64,000 bases of DNA, taken from contig NZ_CP108032.1 of the NCBI RefSeq assembly GCF_036169555.1, positions 3,534,001 through 3,598,000 on the forward strand, in the 5' to 3' direction. Origin of the DNA: Streptomyces sp. NBC_00306. GTDB lineage: Bacteria; Actinomycetota; Actinomycetes; Streptomycetales; Streptomycetaceae. This document shows positions 42,529-51,433 of the stretch, piece after piece. Below the pieces are notes generated by a model, which worked only from the letters and a program-made list of their open reading frames with translations, was not told the DNA's origin and searched no databases. Both the position numbers and the translations under genes were made by a program. Every line of letters begins with the position of its first letter. The first letter of the stretch is position 1.

Positions 42529-44253
42529 CTACGGCGCCATCTCGTACGACCCCGCCAGGGCCTCCACGCGCTCCCAGACACGCGCCGAGCGGGCCTCGTC
42601 CACCACCGGACGCCGGACCGCGCCGATCGCCCACTGCTGCTGCTCGTGCGTCGCGGAGTCCTTGCCGTGCAGCTCGACGGCGTGCGCGGAGAAGTCCCGT
42701 ACGAGCACGGAGAACAGCTCGTCCAGCACGTCCTCGTCCACGTCCGTCAGACGCGCCTGCTCCAGGATCAGCTGTCCGTGCACGACCAGCGCGAACAACT
42801 GGCCGACCGCGAGCAGGAAGTCGAGGTCGCGGCTCTGCTCCTCGCCGGGGCCGGCGGTCGCGACGAACTCGCACAGCGCGTCGGCCTGTTCGCGGAAGCG
42901 GGCGACGTTCGGCACGGCGGCGTAGGCGTCGTAGGCGGTGCGCCAGTCATGGAAGCGGACGGAGCCGAGCCCTCGGGCCGGTCCCTGCCGGAAGAGGAAC
43001 GCGTCGTCGGCCGCGTCGAGGCGGGTCGGGACGGGCTCGTACGCGGCCGGGTCCAGCAGGTGGTTGCGCATGAACTTGAGGATCAGCGCGAGGTTGACAT
43101 GGACCGTGCCCTCCAGCTTGGGCAGCCCGCGGATCTCGACGGCGGCCTGGGCGAAGTACGTGTCCTTCTCGAAGCCCTTGGCGGCGATGACGTCCCACAT
43201 CAGGTCGATGACCTTCTCGCCCTCCGTGGTCACCTTCATCTTCGTCATCGGATTGAACAGCAGGTAGCGGCGGTCGTCGGGGCCGGCGGAGCGGAAGTAG
43301 TCGACGGCGCGGTCGCTGAACAGCTTCATGCCCACGAGCCGGACGTACGCGTCGGCCAGCTCGCGGCGCACGTGCGGGAAGGCGGTCACGGGACGGCCGT
43401 AGAGGATGCGGTTGTGCGCGTGGGTGACGGCCTCGTACATCGCGTGCTCACAGATGCCGATGGAGGCGGTGCACAGGTTGAACTTGCCGACGTTGACGGT
43501 GTTGAGCGCGGCGTCGAACGCGGCACGTCCGGTGTGCAGGACGTCGTCCGGGCCGACCGGGTAGTCCTCCAGCCGGAACTCGCTGACGTACTTGGAGGAG
43601 TCGACGACGTTCTGGACGAGCCGGTACGCCGGGTGGCGGCTGTCGGCGGCGAAGAAGACGTACCCGTCGGGGCCCTCGACGTCGGTGCGGCGGCCGAAGA
43701 CGGAGACGAGCCCGGCGGCGTTGCCGTTGCCGATGTAGTACTTGGAGCCACTGGCCCGGAAGCCGCCGTCACCCTCGGGCGTCAGCAGCATGTCGGTGGA
43801 GTAGATGTCGGCGCCGTGGGACCGCTCGGACAGGCCGAAGGCGAACACCTCGCCCTGGGAGAGCAGCTCGGCGGCGCGGGTGCGGGCGGCGGCGTTGTCG
43901 CTCTGCCAGACCGGGCCGAGACCGAGGATGGTCACCTGCCACGCGTACCAGTAGTCGAGCCCGTAGAACCCGAAGATCTCGTTGAGCGCGGCGATCCGGG
44001 CGGTGTCCCAGCGCTGGTCCTGCTGCCCGGGCCCGGCGGCGGACTCCGGCGTGAGGAAGGTGGCGAACAGCCCTTCCTTGGCGGAGAAGGCGAGGAAGTC
44101 GGCGAGCCAGGCGCGGGACCGGTAGTCCTCGATCAACCGCCGCTTCCCACGGTCCTCGAACCAGTCGACGGTGGCGCGCAGGAGCCTGCGGGTCTCGGGG
44201 TCGAAGTGCGCGGGGTCGTAGGTGCGCGGGTTGAACAGCAGGGCGTCGGCCAT
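42529..44253 (-). CDS. Acyl-CoA dehydrogenase/oxidase-type flavoprotein
   Basis: 574 residues from the ATG at 44253 (MADALLFNPRTYDP). Longer than standard dehydrogenases, with acyl-CoA-oxidase-like layout: FAFGLSERSHGADIYSTDM and FRASGSKYYIGNGNAAGLVSV for the FAD/substrate domain, FNLCTASIGICEHAMYEAVTHA and the helical C-terminus with FEKDTYFAQAAVEIRGLPKLEG. Cytoplasmic alpha,beta-dehydrogenation of an acyl-CoA. Its upstream region lacks the 17-bp palindrome but has the inverted repeat TGCAAC-TC-GTTGCA, so it may answer to another regulator. Followed upstream by a repeat-rich spacer. Confidence 0.85.
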   Translation of the reverse strand: MADALLFNPRTYDPAHFDPETRRLLRATVDWFEDRGKRRLIEDYRSRAWLADFLAFSAKEGLFATFLTPESAAGPGQQDQRWDTARIAALNEIFGFYGLDYWYAWQVTILGLGPVWQSDNAAARTRAAELLSQGEVFAFGLSERSHGADIYSTDMLLTPEGDGGFRASGSKYYIGNGNAAGLVSVFGRRTDVEGPDGYVFFAADSRHPAYRLVQNVVDSSKYVSEFRLEDYPVGPDDVLHTGRAAFDAALNTVNVGKFNLCTASIGICEHAMYEAVTHAHNRILYGRPVTAFPHVRRELADAYVRLVGMKLFSDRAVDYFRSAGPDDRRYLLFNPMTKMKVTTEGEKVIDLMWDVIAAKGFEKDTYFAQAAVEIRGLPKLEGTVHVNLALILKFMRNHLLDPAAYEPVPTRLDAADDAFLFRQGPARGLGSVRFHDWRTAYDAYAAVPNVARFREQADALCEFVATAGPGEEQSRDLDFLLAVGQLFALVVHGQLILEQARLTDVDEDVLDELFSVLVRDFSAHAVELHGKDSATHEQQQWAIGAVRRPVVDEARSARVWERVEALAGSYEMAP

Positions 44254-44300
44254 GGGATTCGCCTTCCGGGACAGGGACTGAGGGTGTCCCGATCCTTCTA

Positions 44301-44314
44301 TGCAACTCGTTGCA
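44301..44314. promoter_or_regulatory. Inverted repeat upstream of the acyl-CoA oxidase-like gene
   Basis: TGCAACTCGTTGCA: perfect six-base arms around TC, 48 bases before the start. Different from the shared palindrome; probably an operator for another regulator. Confidence 0.55.
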
Positions 44315-44353
44315 CAGACAAGCGGGGGCGCGGGGGTGAGAGGCGGCTCACGC

Positions 44354-44630
44354 GGGTCCCTGGGGCGGGTGCGGTGTGGTGCGGGGCTTGGGGCGCGGGT
44401 TCTTGTGCGGCGTCGGGTCCCTGGGGCGGGGCGAAGCGCTTGGGGCGCGGGTCCTTGTCCGGCGTCGGGTCCCTGGGGCGGGGCGAAGCGCTTGGGGCGC
44501 GGGTCCTTGTCCGGCGTCGGGTCCCTGGGGCGGGGCGAGGCGCTTGGGGCGCGGGTTCTTGTCCGGCGTCGGGTCCCTGGGGCGGGGCGAGGCGCTTGGG
44601 CCTCGGGTCTTGTGTGGTGCGGGTCCGGGG
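44354..44630. repeat. 52-bp tandem repeat array, about five copies
   Basis: Units begin GGGTCCCTGGGGCGGGGCGA at 44415, 44467, 44519 and 44571, exactly 52 bases apart; a first variant copy of 61 bases starts at 44354. Central copies differ by only one to three bases. The array lies in the 853-base gap between the acyl-CoA oxidase-like gene and the flavin reductase gene, in which I find no gene. Confidence 0.9.
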
Positions 44631-44741
44631 GCCCTCCGGGCTCGACTCCTCGGGGTCGGCGGCGTACAGCGTTCTGTATTGAGCACCCGGGTCTTGCCGC
44701 CGATCCCCTGCGGGGACGACCCTGCACGCCCCCTCCCAGGT

Positions 44742-45043
44742 GGTCGAGGACACGACCGGTGGCGGTGCGGGCGCATGCGAACCCGAGCCGGTTCGAGGTG
44801 CCCGATGGGGTGCGGCGCGAAGCTGCCGCAGCTTGGGCGTGTGGGGCGCAGCCCCAAAGGATCACCTCTCCACCCGCACCGAACAGGCGCGTTCGGCCCG
44901 GGTTCTTGTCCGGCGTCGGGTCCGGCGGTCGAGGACACGACCGGTGGCGGTGCGGGGTACATGTGAGCCCGAGCCGGTTCGGGCGGCCGGGGTGGGGTGC
45001 GGCGCGAAGCTGCCGCAGCTGGGGGCCGTGGGGCGCAGCCCCA
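44742..45043. repeat. Two ~116-bp diverged copies
   Basis: 44742-44856 and 44927-45043 share GGTCGAGGACACGACCGGTG at the start, a CCGAGCCGGTTCG centre, GCGCGAAGCTGCCGCAGCT and an end hairpin GGGGCGCAGCCCC. Such hairpin-ended units recur in Streptomyces intergenic DNA; the unit between contains another fragment of the 52-bp array (44901-44922). Confidence 0.8.
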
Positions 45044-45074
45044 CGAAACTTCCTCACCGGCGACAGGGTTCCCA

Positions 45075-45091
45075 TCTGACGGAGCGTCAGG
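45075..45091. promoter_or_regulatory. 17-bp palindromic operator
   Basis: TCTGACGGAGCGTCAGG, 15 bases before the flavin reductase ATG. Confidence 0.7.
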
Positions 45092-45106
45092 TTCAATGGA
45101 GGCGTG

Positions 45107-45712
45107 ATGGGACACGCAGCCATGGCCGCCACCGCCGTCCGCTTTCTCCGGTCCGTCGGCGCGCCCACAGCCACCGAGCCGTACGAGGCCCTCCCGCGGC
45201 CCGATCTGCGCGCCGTGCGGGACGACGAGCGGCTCGCCGTCGAGCCCGGGGAGTTCCGGCGGGTGCTCGGGCACTTCGCGACCGGGGTCACCGTCGTCAC
45301 CACGCGGGACGAGGACGGGCCCGCCGGGTTCGCCTGTCAGTCGTTCGCCTCGCTGTCGCTCGATCCGCCGCTCGTCGTCTTCATGGTCGGGCGGACGTCG
45401 ACCACCTGGCCGCGTATCGCCCGGGCCGGGGCCTTCTGCGTCAACATCCTCGGCGAGGAGCAGGGGCTTCTGTGCCGCGGGTTCGCCGTGAGCGGGGCGG
45501 ACAAGTTCGCCGGAGTCGCGCACCGGCCCGCTCCCGTGACCGGGTCGCCGCTGCTGGACGGGGTGCCGGCCTGGGTCGACTGCACCGTGCAGAGCGTGCA
45601 CACCGGCGGCGACCACCTGATCGTGGTGGGACGGATCGCGGCGCTCGGCGCGGCCGAGGACGGCGCGCCGCTGTTGTTCCACCGCGGGAGGTTCGGCCGG
45701 TTCAGCCCGTGA
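45107..45712 (+). CDS. HsaB-like flavin reductase
   Basis: 201 residues from the ATG at 45107 (GGAGG four bases before). After a ~45-residue extension the flavin reductase domain reads FRRVLGHFATGVTVVTT, GFACQSFASLSLDPPLVVF, FCVNILGEEQGLLCRGFA and VHTGGDHLIVVGRI. It is close to HsaB, the NADH:FMN reductase that feeds the HsaA steroid-ring hydroxylase, as I recall that sequence. It would supply reduced flavin to one of the flavin-dependent oxygenases of the window; which one is unknown. Its last 11 bases overlap the convergent MFS gene. Confidence 0.88.
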   Translation: MGHAAMAATAVRFLRSVGAPTATEPYEALPRPDLRAVRDDERLAVEPGEFRRVLGHFATGVTVVTTRDEDGPAGFACQSFASLSLDPPLVVFMVGRTSTTWPRIARAGAFCVNILGEEQGLLCRGFAVSGADKFAGVAHRPAPVTGSPLLDGVPAWVDCTVQSVHTGGDHLIVVGRIAALGAAEDGAPLLFHRGRFGRFSP

Positions 45713-47051
45713 CCTGGTCCGTCGCCGGCTTCTCCGCCGGTACGGACACCGCGGTGAGCACCGGCAGCGGCTTGCGCCGGATCACCAGCGCCATCAGCGC
45801 GGCCGCCGCGCACAGTGCCCCCGAGGCGTACCAGACCACGTCGTAGGAGCCGAAGACGTCCCGCGCCACACCACCGGCGAAGGCGACGACCGCCGCGCCC
45901 ACCTGGTGCGAGGCGAGCACCCAGCCGAACACGATGGCGCTGTCCTCGCCGTAGTGCTCGCGGCACAGCGCGATCGTCGGCGGGACCGTCGCCACCCAGT
46001 CCAGGCCGTAGAAGATGATGAAGAACAGCATGGGCGGCTGGACCGAGGGCGCGAGCAGCATCGGGAGGAAGAGCAGGCTCACGCCCCGCAGCGCGTAGTA
46101 GACCGCGAGCAGTCGGCGTGCCTCGAATCGGTCCGTGAACCAGCCCGAGGCGATCGTGCCGACCACGTCGAAGACCCCGATCACCGCGAGCAGGGACGCG
46201 GCGGCCGTGATCGGCATGCCGTGGTCGTGGGCCGCGGGCACGAAGTGGGTTTTCACCAGGCCGTTCGTGGACGCACCGCAGATCGCGAAGGTCCCCGCCA
46301 GCAGCCAGAACGGCCCCGTGCGGGCCGCCTTGAACAGCACCGTGACCGCCCGGCGGGCCGCCCCCGGTACCGGCTCCGGCTTGGGCGTGAAGCCCTCCGC
46401 GCCGTACGCCGAGGTCCCCACGTCCGCCGGGTGGTCCCGCAGCAGCAGCCAGACGAACGGCACCACGGCGAGCGCCGAGAGCGCGACGGTGACCGAGGCC
46501 GGGCGCCAGCCGTGGTGCTCCACCAGCCAGGACAGCAGTGGAAGGAAGACGAGCTGGCCGGAGGCGCCGGCCGCGGTGAGGATGCCGGTGACCAGGCCCC
46601 GGCGCTTCACGAACCAGCGGTTGGTGACCGTCGCGGCGAACGCCAGCGCCATCGAGCCGCTGCCGAGGCCGACGAGGACGCCCCAGAAGAGGATGAGCTG
46701 CCACGACGTCGTCATGAAGACCGTGAGTCCGGAGCCGACCGCGATCACCGTGAGGGCGACCGCGACCACCCGGCGGATGCCGAACCGGTCCATCAGCGCG
46801 GCGGCGAACGGCGCGGTCAGCCCGTAGAGGGCGAGGTTGACGGAGACCGCGAAGCCGATCGTGCCGCGCGACCAGTCGAACTCCTCGTGCAGCGGGTCGA
46901 TGAGCAGACCCGGCAGGGAGGCGAAGGCCGCGGCGCCGATGATCGTCACAAAGGTGACGGCCGCCACGAACCATGCGCGGTGGATGCGGGGCCGGAGCAG
47001 CCGGGGGCCGGCGGGCGGAGGGGAGGTCTCGGTCGTCACGCGGTACAGCAT
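45702..47051 (-). CDS. MFS transporter
   Basis: 449 residues from the ATG at 47051 (a GTG at 47039 is possible). Twelve hydrophobic segments; the loop 2-3 motif ALMDRFGIRRVVAV and the matching GWFTDRFEARRLLAV in the second half are typical for the major facilitator superfamily, of the oxalate/monocarboxylate type. TM5 has LTAAGASGQLVFLPLLSWL. It could import the growth substrate of the catabolic genes or export an intermediate. Divergent from the GlxA-type regulator gene (59 bases), which is the likely controller. Confidence 0.88.
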   Translation of the reverse strand: MLYRVTTETSPPPAGPRLLRPRIHRAWFVAAVTFVTIIGAAAFASLPGLLIDPLHEEFDWSRGTIGFAVSVNLALYGLTAPFAAALMDRFGIRRVVAVALTVIAVGSGLTVFMTTSWQLILFWGVLVGLGSGSMALAFAATVTNRWFVKRRGLVTGILTAAGASGQLVFLPLLSWLVEHHGWRPASVTVALSALAVVPFVWLLLRDHPADVGTSAYGAEGFTPKPEPVPGAARRAVTVLFKAARTGPFWLLAGTFAICGASTNGLVKTHFVPAAHDHGMPITAAASLLAVIGVFDVVGTIASGWFTDRFEARRLLAVYYALRGVSLLFLPMLLAPSVQPPMLFFIIFYGLDWVATVPPTIALCREHYGEDSAIVFGWVLASHQVGAAVVAFAGGVARDVFGSYDVVWYASGALCAAAALMALVIRRKPLPVLTAVSVPAEKPATDQVTG

Positions 47052-47110
47052 CCGACGGCCACCCCGGCACAACGAGTGGCCCGAAGGACAGGCTTCGATA
47101 GGATCGGGCC

Positions 47111-48106
47111 ATGGACATGGCAGCAGCGCACCCCCGGCACCGTGTGGTCGTCCTGGCCCTCACCGGGCTGCTCCCCTTCGAGCTGGGCATTCCGCACCGG
47201 ATCTTCGGCCGCGCCAAGGACCCGCAGGGCCGCCATCTGTACGAGATCGTCACCTGCTCGGTCCGGCCGGGCCCCGTCCGAACCGACGCCGACTTCGACA
47301 TCCACGTCGAGCACGGCCCCGAGGCGCTGGCCACCGCCGACACCGTGGTGATCCCCGCCTCGTACGAGCTGGGCCCGGTGTACGAGGAGGGCCGGCTCAC
47401 CGGGGAACTCGCCGCCGCCCTCGCGCACATCCGGCCCGGCACCCGCCTCGTGTCCATCTGCACCGGCGGCTACGTCCTCGCCGCGGCCGGCTTCCTCGAC
47501 AACCGGCCGGCCACCACCCACTGGTCCTCCGCCCGGCACTTCCAGCGGCTCTTCCCGTCCGTCCGCGTCGACGCGAACGTCCTGTTCATCGACGACGGCG
47601 ACGTCCTCACCTCGGCGGGCGTGGCCGCCGGCATCGACCTGTGTCTGCACATCGTGCGACGGGACCACGGCACCGCCGTCGCCAATGACGTGGCCCGCCG
47701 GACCGTCGTGCCCCCGCACCGGGACGGCGGACAGGCCCAGTACATCGAACGCCCCCTCCCCGAGGCCCAGTCGGCGACGACGACCACCGCTCGCGGCTGG
47801 GCGCTCGGCCGGCTGCACGAGCCCATCCAGCTGCGGGACATGGCCGAGCGGCAGTCGATGAGCGTGCGGACCTTCACCCGCCGGTTCCGCGAGGAGGTCG
47901 GTGTCAGTCCGGGCCAGTGGCTCACGCAGCAACGCGTGGAGCGGGCCCGGCATCTGCTGGAGTCCACGGACCTCTCGGTCGACCAGGTGGCCCGGGACGC
48001 CGGGTTCCGTACGGCACAGTCGATGCGCCAGCATCTGCAGGCGGTGCTCGGCGTCGCGCCGACCGTCTACCGGCGGACGTTCCGCGCCGGGGCGGCCGCG
48101 GGCTGA
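47111..48106 (+). CDS. GlxA-family AraC-type transcriptional regulator
   Basis: 331 residues. N-terminal DJ-1/PfpI-like domain (VVVLALTGLLPFELGIPHRI; SICTGGYVLAAAGFL, where the Cys is the usual elbow nucleophile position) and a C-terminal AraC pair of helix-turn-helices (MSVRTFTRRFREEVGVSPGQW; DQVARDAGFRTAQSMRQHL). Such GlxA proteins activate or repress adjacent transporters and catabolic operons. It is divergent from the MFS gene. No 17-bp palindrome lies between them. Confidence 0.9.
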   Translation: MDMAAAHPRHRVVVLALTGLLPFELGIPHRIFGRAKDPQGRHLYEIVTCSVRPGPVRTDADFDIHVEHGPEALATADTVVIPASYELGPVYEEGRLTGELAAALAHIRPGTRLVSICTGGYVLAAAGFLDNRPATTHWSSARHFQRLFPSVRVDANVLFIDDGDVLTSAGVAAGIDLCLHIVRRDHGTAVANDVARRTVVPPHRDGGQAQYIERPLPEAQSATTTTARGWALGRLHEPIQLRDMAERQSMSVRTFTRRFREEVGVSPGQWLTQQRVERARHLLESTDLSVDQVARDAGFRTAQSMRQHLQAVLGVAPTVYRRTFRAGAAAG

Positions 48107-48183
48107 GAGCCGGCGGACGTATCCCGGCGGCGGGCGTGGGCCGAGGGACGGCGGACGGCCGGGAGGAGACCGCCCGCCGCGGC

Positions 48184-49233
48184 TCAGAAGGTGAGCACCC
48201 CGCGCGCCACCCGCCCGTGGTGCGCGTCGTCCGCGGCCTTCGCGAAGTCCTCCACCGGATAGGTCTCGGTGACCAGTTCGTCCAGCAGCAGCCGGCCCTG
48301 GCGGTACAGATCGGCGTACAGGGCGATGTCGTGCTGCGGACGGGACGAGCCGTAGCGGCAGCCCAGGATGGACTTGTCCAGGAACATCGCCGCCGGGACG
48401 AACGACGCCTCCGCCGTCGGCGCCGGCATGCCGAGCAGGATCGCCTGCCCGTGCCGGTCCAGCAGGTCGATCGCCTGCCGGATCAGCGCGGTGCTGCCGA
48501 CACACTCGAAGACATGGTCGGCGCCGGTCGGCAGGATCTCGCGTACGCCCGCGGCCGAGGCAAGGAAGTGCGTCGCCCCGAACTGCCGCGCCACCTCCTC
48601 CTTCGCCGGGTTGGAGTCCACCGCGACAACCGTGGACGCTCCCGCGATCCGCGCGCCCTGGAGGACGTTAAGCCCGATGCCGCCGGTGCCGATGACGACG
48701 ACGCTCTCGCCGCGGTCGACCCTCGCCCGGTTCAGTACGGCTCCGACGCCCGTCAGGACGCCGCAGCCGATCAGCGCGGCGGAGGTCAGGGGGATGTCGG
48801 ACGGGATCTTCACCGCCTGGACGGCCTTGACGACGGTGCGTTCCGCGAAAGCGGAGTTGGAGGCGAACTGGAACAGCGGGGCGCCGCCGCGGCTGAAGGG
48901 CCGGCCGGGCCGGCCGATCGCCGTGCGGCACATCGTGGGGCGGCCGCGGTCGCAGTCCGTGCAGGCACCGCAGTTGGCGAGCGTGGACAGCGCGACATGG
49001 TCCCCCGGCCCGACGTGGACGACGCCCGCGCCGACCGCCTCGACGACGCCCGCGCCCTCGTGGCCGAGCACCACCGGCGTGGGGAAGGGGATGGTGCCGT
49101 CGATCACCGACAGATCGCTGTGGCACAGCCCGGCGGCGGCGATCGCCACCAGGACCTCTCCGGGACCCGGGTCCCGTACCTCCAGATCGTCGACCACCTG
49201 GGGCTGTGTGCCGTCGAAAACGACGCCTCTCAT
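48184..49233 (-). CDS. Zinc-dependent alcohol dehydrogenase (class III-type MDR)
   Basis: 349 residues from the ATG at 49233, overlapping the acyl-CoA dehydrogenase stop. Catalytic zinc: GLCHSDLSVIDG and GHEGAGVVEAVG; structural zinc: CGACTDCDRGRPTMC; cofactor: VVIGTGGIGLNVLQGARIAG. Last gene of an operon SDR-acyl-CoA dehydrogenase-ADH. It oxidises a primary or secondary alcohol with NAD+. Closest look is to actinobacterial mycothiol-independent alcohol dehydrogenases of the AdhD type. Confidence 0.92.
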   Translation of the reverse strand: MRGVVFDGTQPQVVDDLEVRDPGPGEVLVAIAAAGLCHSDLSVIDGTIPFPTPVVLGHEGAGVVEAVGAGVVHVGPGDHVALSTLANCGACTDCDRGRPTMCRTAIGRPGRPFSRGGAPLFQFASNSAFAERTVVKAVQAVKIPSDIPLTSAALIGCGVLTGVGAVLNRARVDRGESVVVIGTGGIGLNVLQGARIAGASTVVAVDSNPAKEEVARQFGATHFLASAAGVREILPTGADHVFECVGSTALIRQAIDLLDRHGQAILLGMPAPTAEASFVPAAMFLDKSILGCRYGSSRPQHDIALYADLYRQGRLLLDELVTETYPVEDFAKAADDAHHGRVARGVLTF

Positions 49234-50384
49234 CTCGGCTCCCTGGGTTCCCTCGGCAGGCCGAGCACGCGCTCGGCGATGATGTTGCGCTGGATCTCGT
49301 CCGAGCCGCCGTAGATGGTGTCGGCCCGGCTGAAGAGGAACATCCGTTGGTACGCGTCGAGTTCGTAGGGGTTCTCGGCGCTCCAGTCCCCCGGGCCGAC
49401 GGCAGCGCCCGCACCCCGTACCGCCATCGCCAGCTCCCCGAGACGTTGGTGCCAGCCGCCCCACAGCAGCTTGGCGACGCTGGGGGCGCCGACGGCCGCG
49501 GGGGCTCCGGGGCGGTCCTGCGGCGCTCCGAGCGTGCGCAGGGCGTTCCATCGCATGGTGCGCAGCTCGGCCCACTGGCGGACGAGACGGTCCCGGACGA
49601 CGGGGTCGTCGACGGCGCCGTTCGCCACGGCGGTCCGGATCACCTGCCCCAGCTCCTCCTCGAACCCGATCTGCTGGACGAGCGTCGACACCCCCCGCTC
49701 CACGGCGAGCAGCCCCATGGCGACGCGCCAGCCGTTGCCCTCGCCGCCGACGAGATGCTCGGCGCGGGCGCTCGCGCCGTCGAAGAAAACCTCGTTGAAC
49801 TCGCTCGTGCCGGTCATCTGGCGGATGGGCCGCACCTCGATGCGGCCCGGCTGGTCCATCGGGACGAGGAGGAAGGACAGGCCGTGGTGCCGGGCGGAGC
49901 CGGGTTCGGTCCGCGCGAGGACGAAGCACCAGTCGGCGTCCTGGGCGAGGGAGGTCCAGATCTTCTGGCCGCTGATCCGGTACGTGCCGCCTTCACGGAC
50001 CGCGCGTGTCCGGACCCCCGCGAGGTCGGACCCGGCACCGGGCTCGCTGTATCCCTGGCACCACAGCTCCTCGCCCCGGGCGACCGCGGGCAGGAAGCGG
50101 TCCTTCTGCTCCGGGCTGCCGAAGGCGATGAGGGTGGGGCCGAGGAGGTTCTCGCCGATGTGGCCGACGCGGGAGGGGGCTCGGGAGCGGGCGTACTCCT
50201 CGGCCCAGACGACCTGTTGGGTGAGATCTGCGCGGTGGTTGCCGTATCCGTCCTCGGTCCAGCCGAGACCGACCCAGCCGTCCCGTCCGAGCTCTCGCTC
50301 CCACGCCCGCCCCTCGGGGTGGCCCGCGCCGAGGTGCTTCTCCAGCCAGGTGCGTGCCTTCTCCCGGAACGCCTGGTCGTCCAT
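49230..50384 (-). CDS. Acyl-CoA dehydrogenase family protein (alpha-type subunit)
   Basis: 384 residues from the ATG at 50384 with GGGAGG upstream. Middle domain intact: LWCQGYSEPGAGSDLAGV and YRISGQKIWTSLAQDADWCFVLART, both FAD-contact signatures. C-terminus TIYGGSDEIQRNIIAERVLGLP; the Glu of medium-chain enzymes at this place is Gly, as in many steroid-type FadE. Two more proteins of this design and its partner type are in the window. Coupled to ADH (ATGA) and 55 bases after the SDR gene; the operon starts at an operator at 51372. Confidence 0.9.
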   Translation of the reverse strand: MDDQAFREKARTWLEKHLGAGHPEGRAWERELGRDGWVGLGWTEDGYGNHRADLTQQVVWAEEYARSRAPSRVGHIGENLLGPTLIAFGSPEQKDRFLPAVARGEELWCQGYSEPGAGSDLAGVRTRAVREGGTYRISGQKIWTSLAQDADWCFVLARTEPGSARHHGLSFLLVPMDQPGRIEVRPIRQMTGTSEFNEVFFDGASARAEHLVGGEGNGWRVAMGLLAVERGVSTLVQQIGFEEELGQVIRTAVANGAVDDPVVRDRLVRQWAELRTMRWNALRTLGAPQDRPGAPAAVGAPSVAKLLWGGWHQRLGELAMAVRGAGAAVGPGDWSAENPYELDAYQRMFLFSRADTIYGGSDEIQRNIIAERVLGLPREPREPR

Positions 50385-50439
50385 GCGGACCTCCCGTTGT
50401 GGCGACGACGTGCGGGCGCCGGCGGGGCGCCCGGCTCTC

Positions 50440-51351
50440 TCACACGTTGGGCCGCTTCCCCTCGGCCGCGGCCCGCGCCTGCTCCTCCAGCAGCGCCAGC
50501 ATCGGCATCGGGTCCACGCCCACCGTCCCCGGCAGGAAGTCCGCGATCCGCTCCGGCGTCCACGGCCCGTCGGCGTAGGCGGCGCGCAGCTCTCTCGGCT
50601 GCGCCCACACCGCGATCTTGGGGCCGGCGACCGTGTAGACCTGGCCGGTGATCCGCTCCTCGCGGGCACGCTCCGAGAGCAGATAGACCACGAGTGCCGC
50701 GACGTCCTCCGGCTCGCCGATCTCCTTGAGTTCCATGGGCACGTTCGCGGACATCCGGGTGCGGGCGACCGGCGCGACCGCGTTGGCCGTGACTCCGTAC
50801 TTGTGCATCCCGAGGGCCGCGCTGCGGACGAGCGAGATGATCCCGCCCTTGGCCGCCGAGTAGTTCGCCTGCGCCACCGATCCCTGGTGGTTCCCGCTGG
50901 TGAAGCCGATCAGCGTGCCCGACCCCTGTTTCCGCATCACGGCGGATGCCGCGCGGAAGACGGTGAAGGTGCCTTTCAGGTGGGTCGCGACGACCGGGTC
51001 CCACTCCTCCTCGGACATGTTGAAGAGCATCCGTTCACGCAGGATGCCCGCCACGCACACGACGCCGTCGATCCGTCCGTACTCGGCGAGCGCCACGTCC
51101 ACGAGCCGCTGCCCGCCGGCCATCGTGGCGATGTCGTCGGCGACGGCGACGGCCGAACCGCCCGCCGCCTCGATCTCCTTGACCACCGACGCCGCGACCT
51201 CGGACTCCGGCTCACCGCCCCCGACCGGGACGCCGTAGTCGTTGACGACGACCCGCGCTCCCTCCGCGGCGGCGGCCAGCGCGACGGCGCGTCCGATGCC
51301 CCGTCCGGCGCCTGTCACGGCGACGACCCTGCCTGCCAAGAAGTTCCCCAC
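50440..51351 (-). CDS. SDR-family dehydrogenase (MFE-2/17-beta-HSD4-like)
   Basis: 303 residues. Cofactor motif VVAVTGAGRGIGRAVALAAA; ALVVNDYG-type start RVVVNDYGVPVGGGEPESE with Asp for NAD; VCVAGILRERMLFNMSEEEWD; catalytic Ser in FTSGNHQGSV and Tyr/Lys in YSAAKGGIISL. The long acidic loop after the second strand and the C-terminal extension resemble the (3R)-hydroxyacyl-CoA dehydrogenase part of MFE-2. It likely oxidises a hydroxyacyl-CoA. First gene of the operon with the acyl-CoA dehydrogenase and ADH genes; operator 20 bases upstream. Confidence 0.88.
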   Translation of the reverse strand: MGNFLAGRVVAVTGAGRGIGRAVALAAAAEGARVVVNDYGVPVGGGEPESEVAASVVKEIEAAGGSAVAVADDIATMAGGQRLVDVALAEYGRIDGVVCVAGILRERMLFNMSEEEWDPVVATHLKGTFTVFRAASAVMRKQGSGTLIGFTSGNHQGSVAQANYSAAKGGIISLVRSAALGMHKYGVTANAVAPVARTRMSANVPMELKEIGEPEDVAALVVYLLSERAREERITGQVYTVAGPKIAVWAQPRELRAAYADGPWTPERIADFLPGTVGVDPMPMLALLEEQARAAAEGKRPNV

Positions 51352-51371
51352 GCCGGCCCCTTCCCGCGGTT

Positions 51372-51388
51372 TCTGACGGACCGTTAGA
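51372..51388. promoter_or_regulatory. 17-bp palindromic operator
   Basis: TCTGACGGACCGTTAGA, one mismatch from perfect; between the SDR operon (20 bases) and the cyclase gene (45 bases), thus able to control both. Confidence 0.7.
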
Positions 51389-51433
51389 TTCTACGGTCAG
51401 CCGGACGGTCGAGCACAAGCCCCAGGAGGCGCG

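Noticed and set aside
44300..45079. Open frames through the 52-bp array as a repeat protein
   Set aside because: Frame is kept only because the DNA is GC-rich; 52 is not a multiple of three, there is no ribosome site and no domain.
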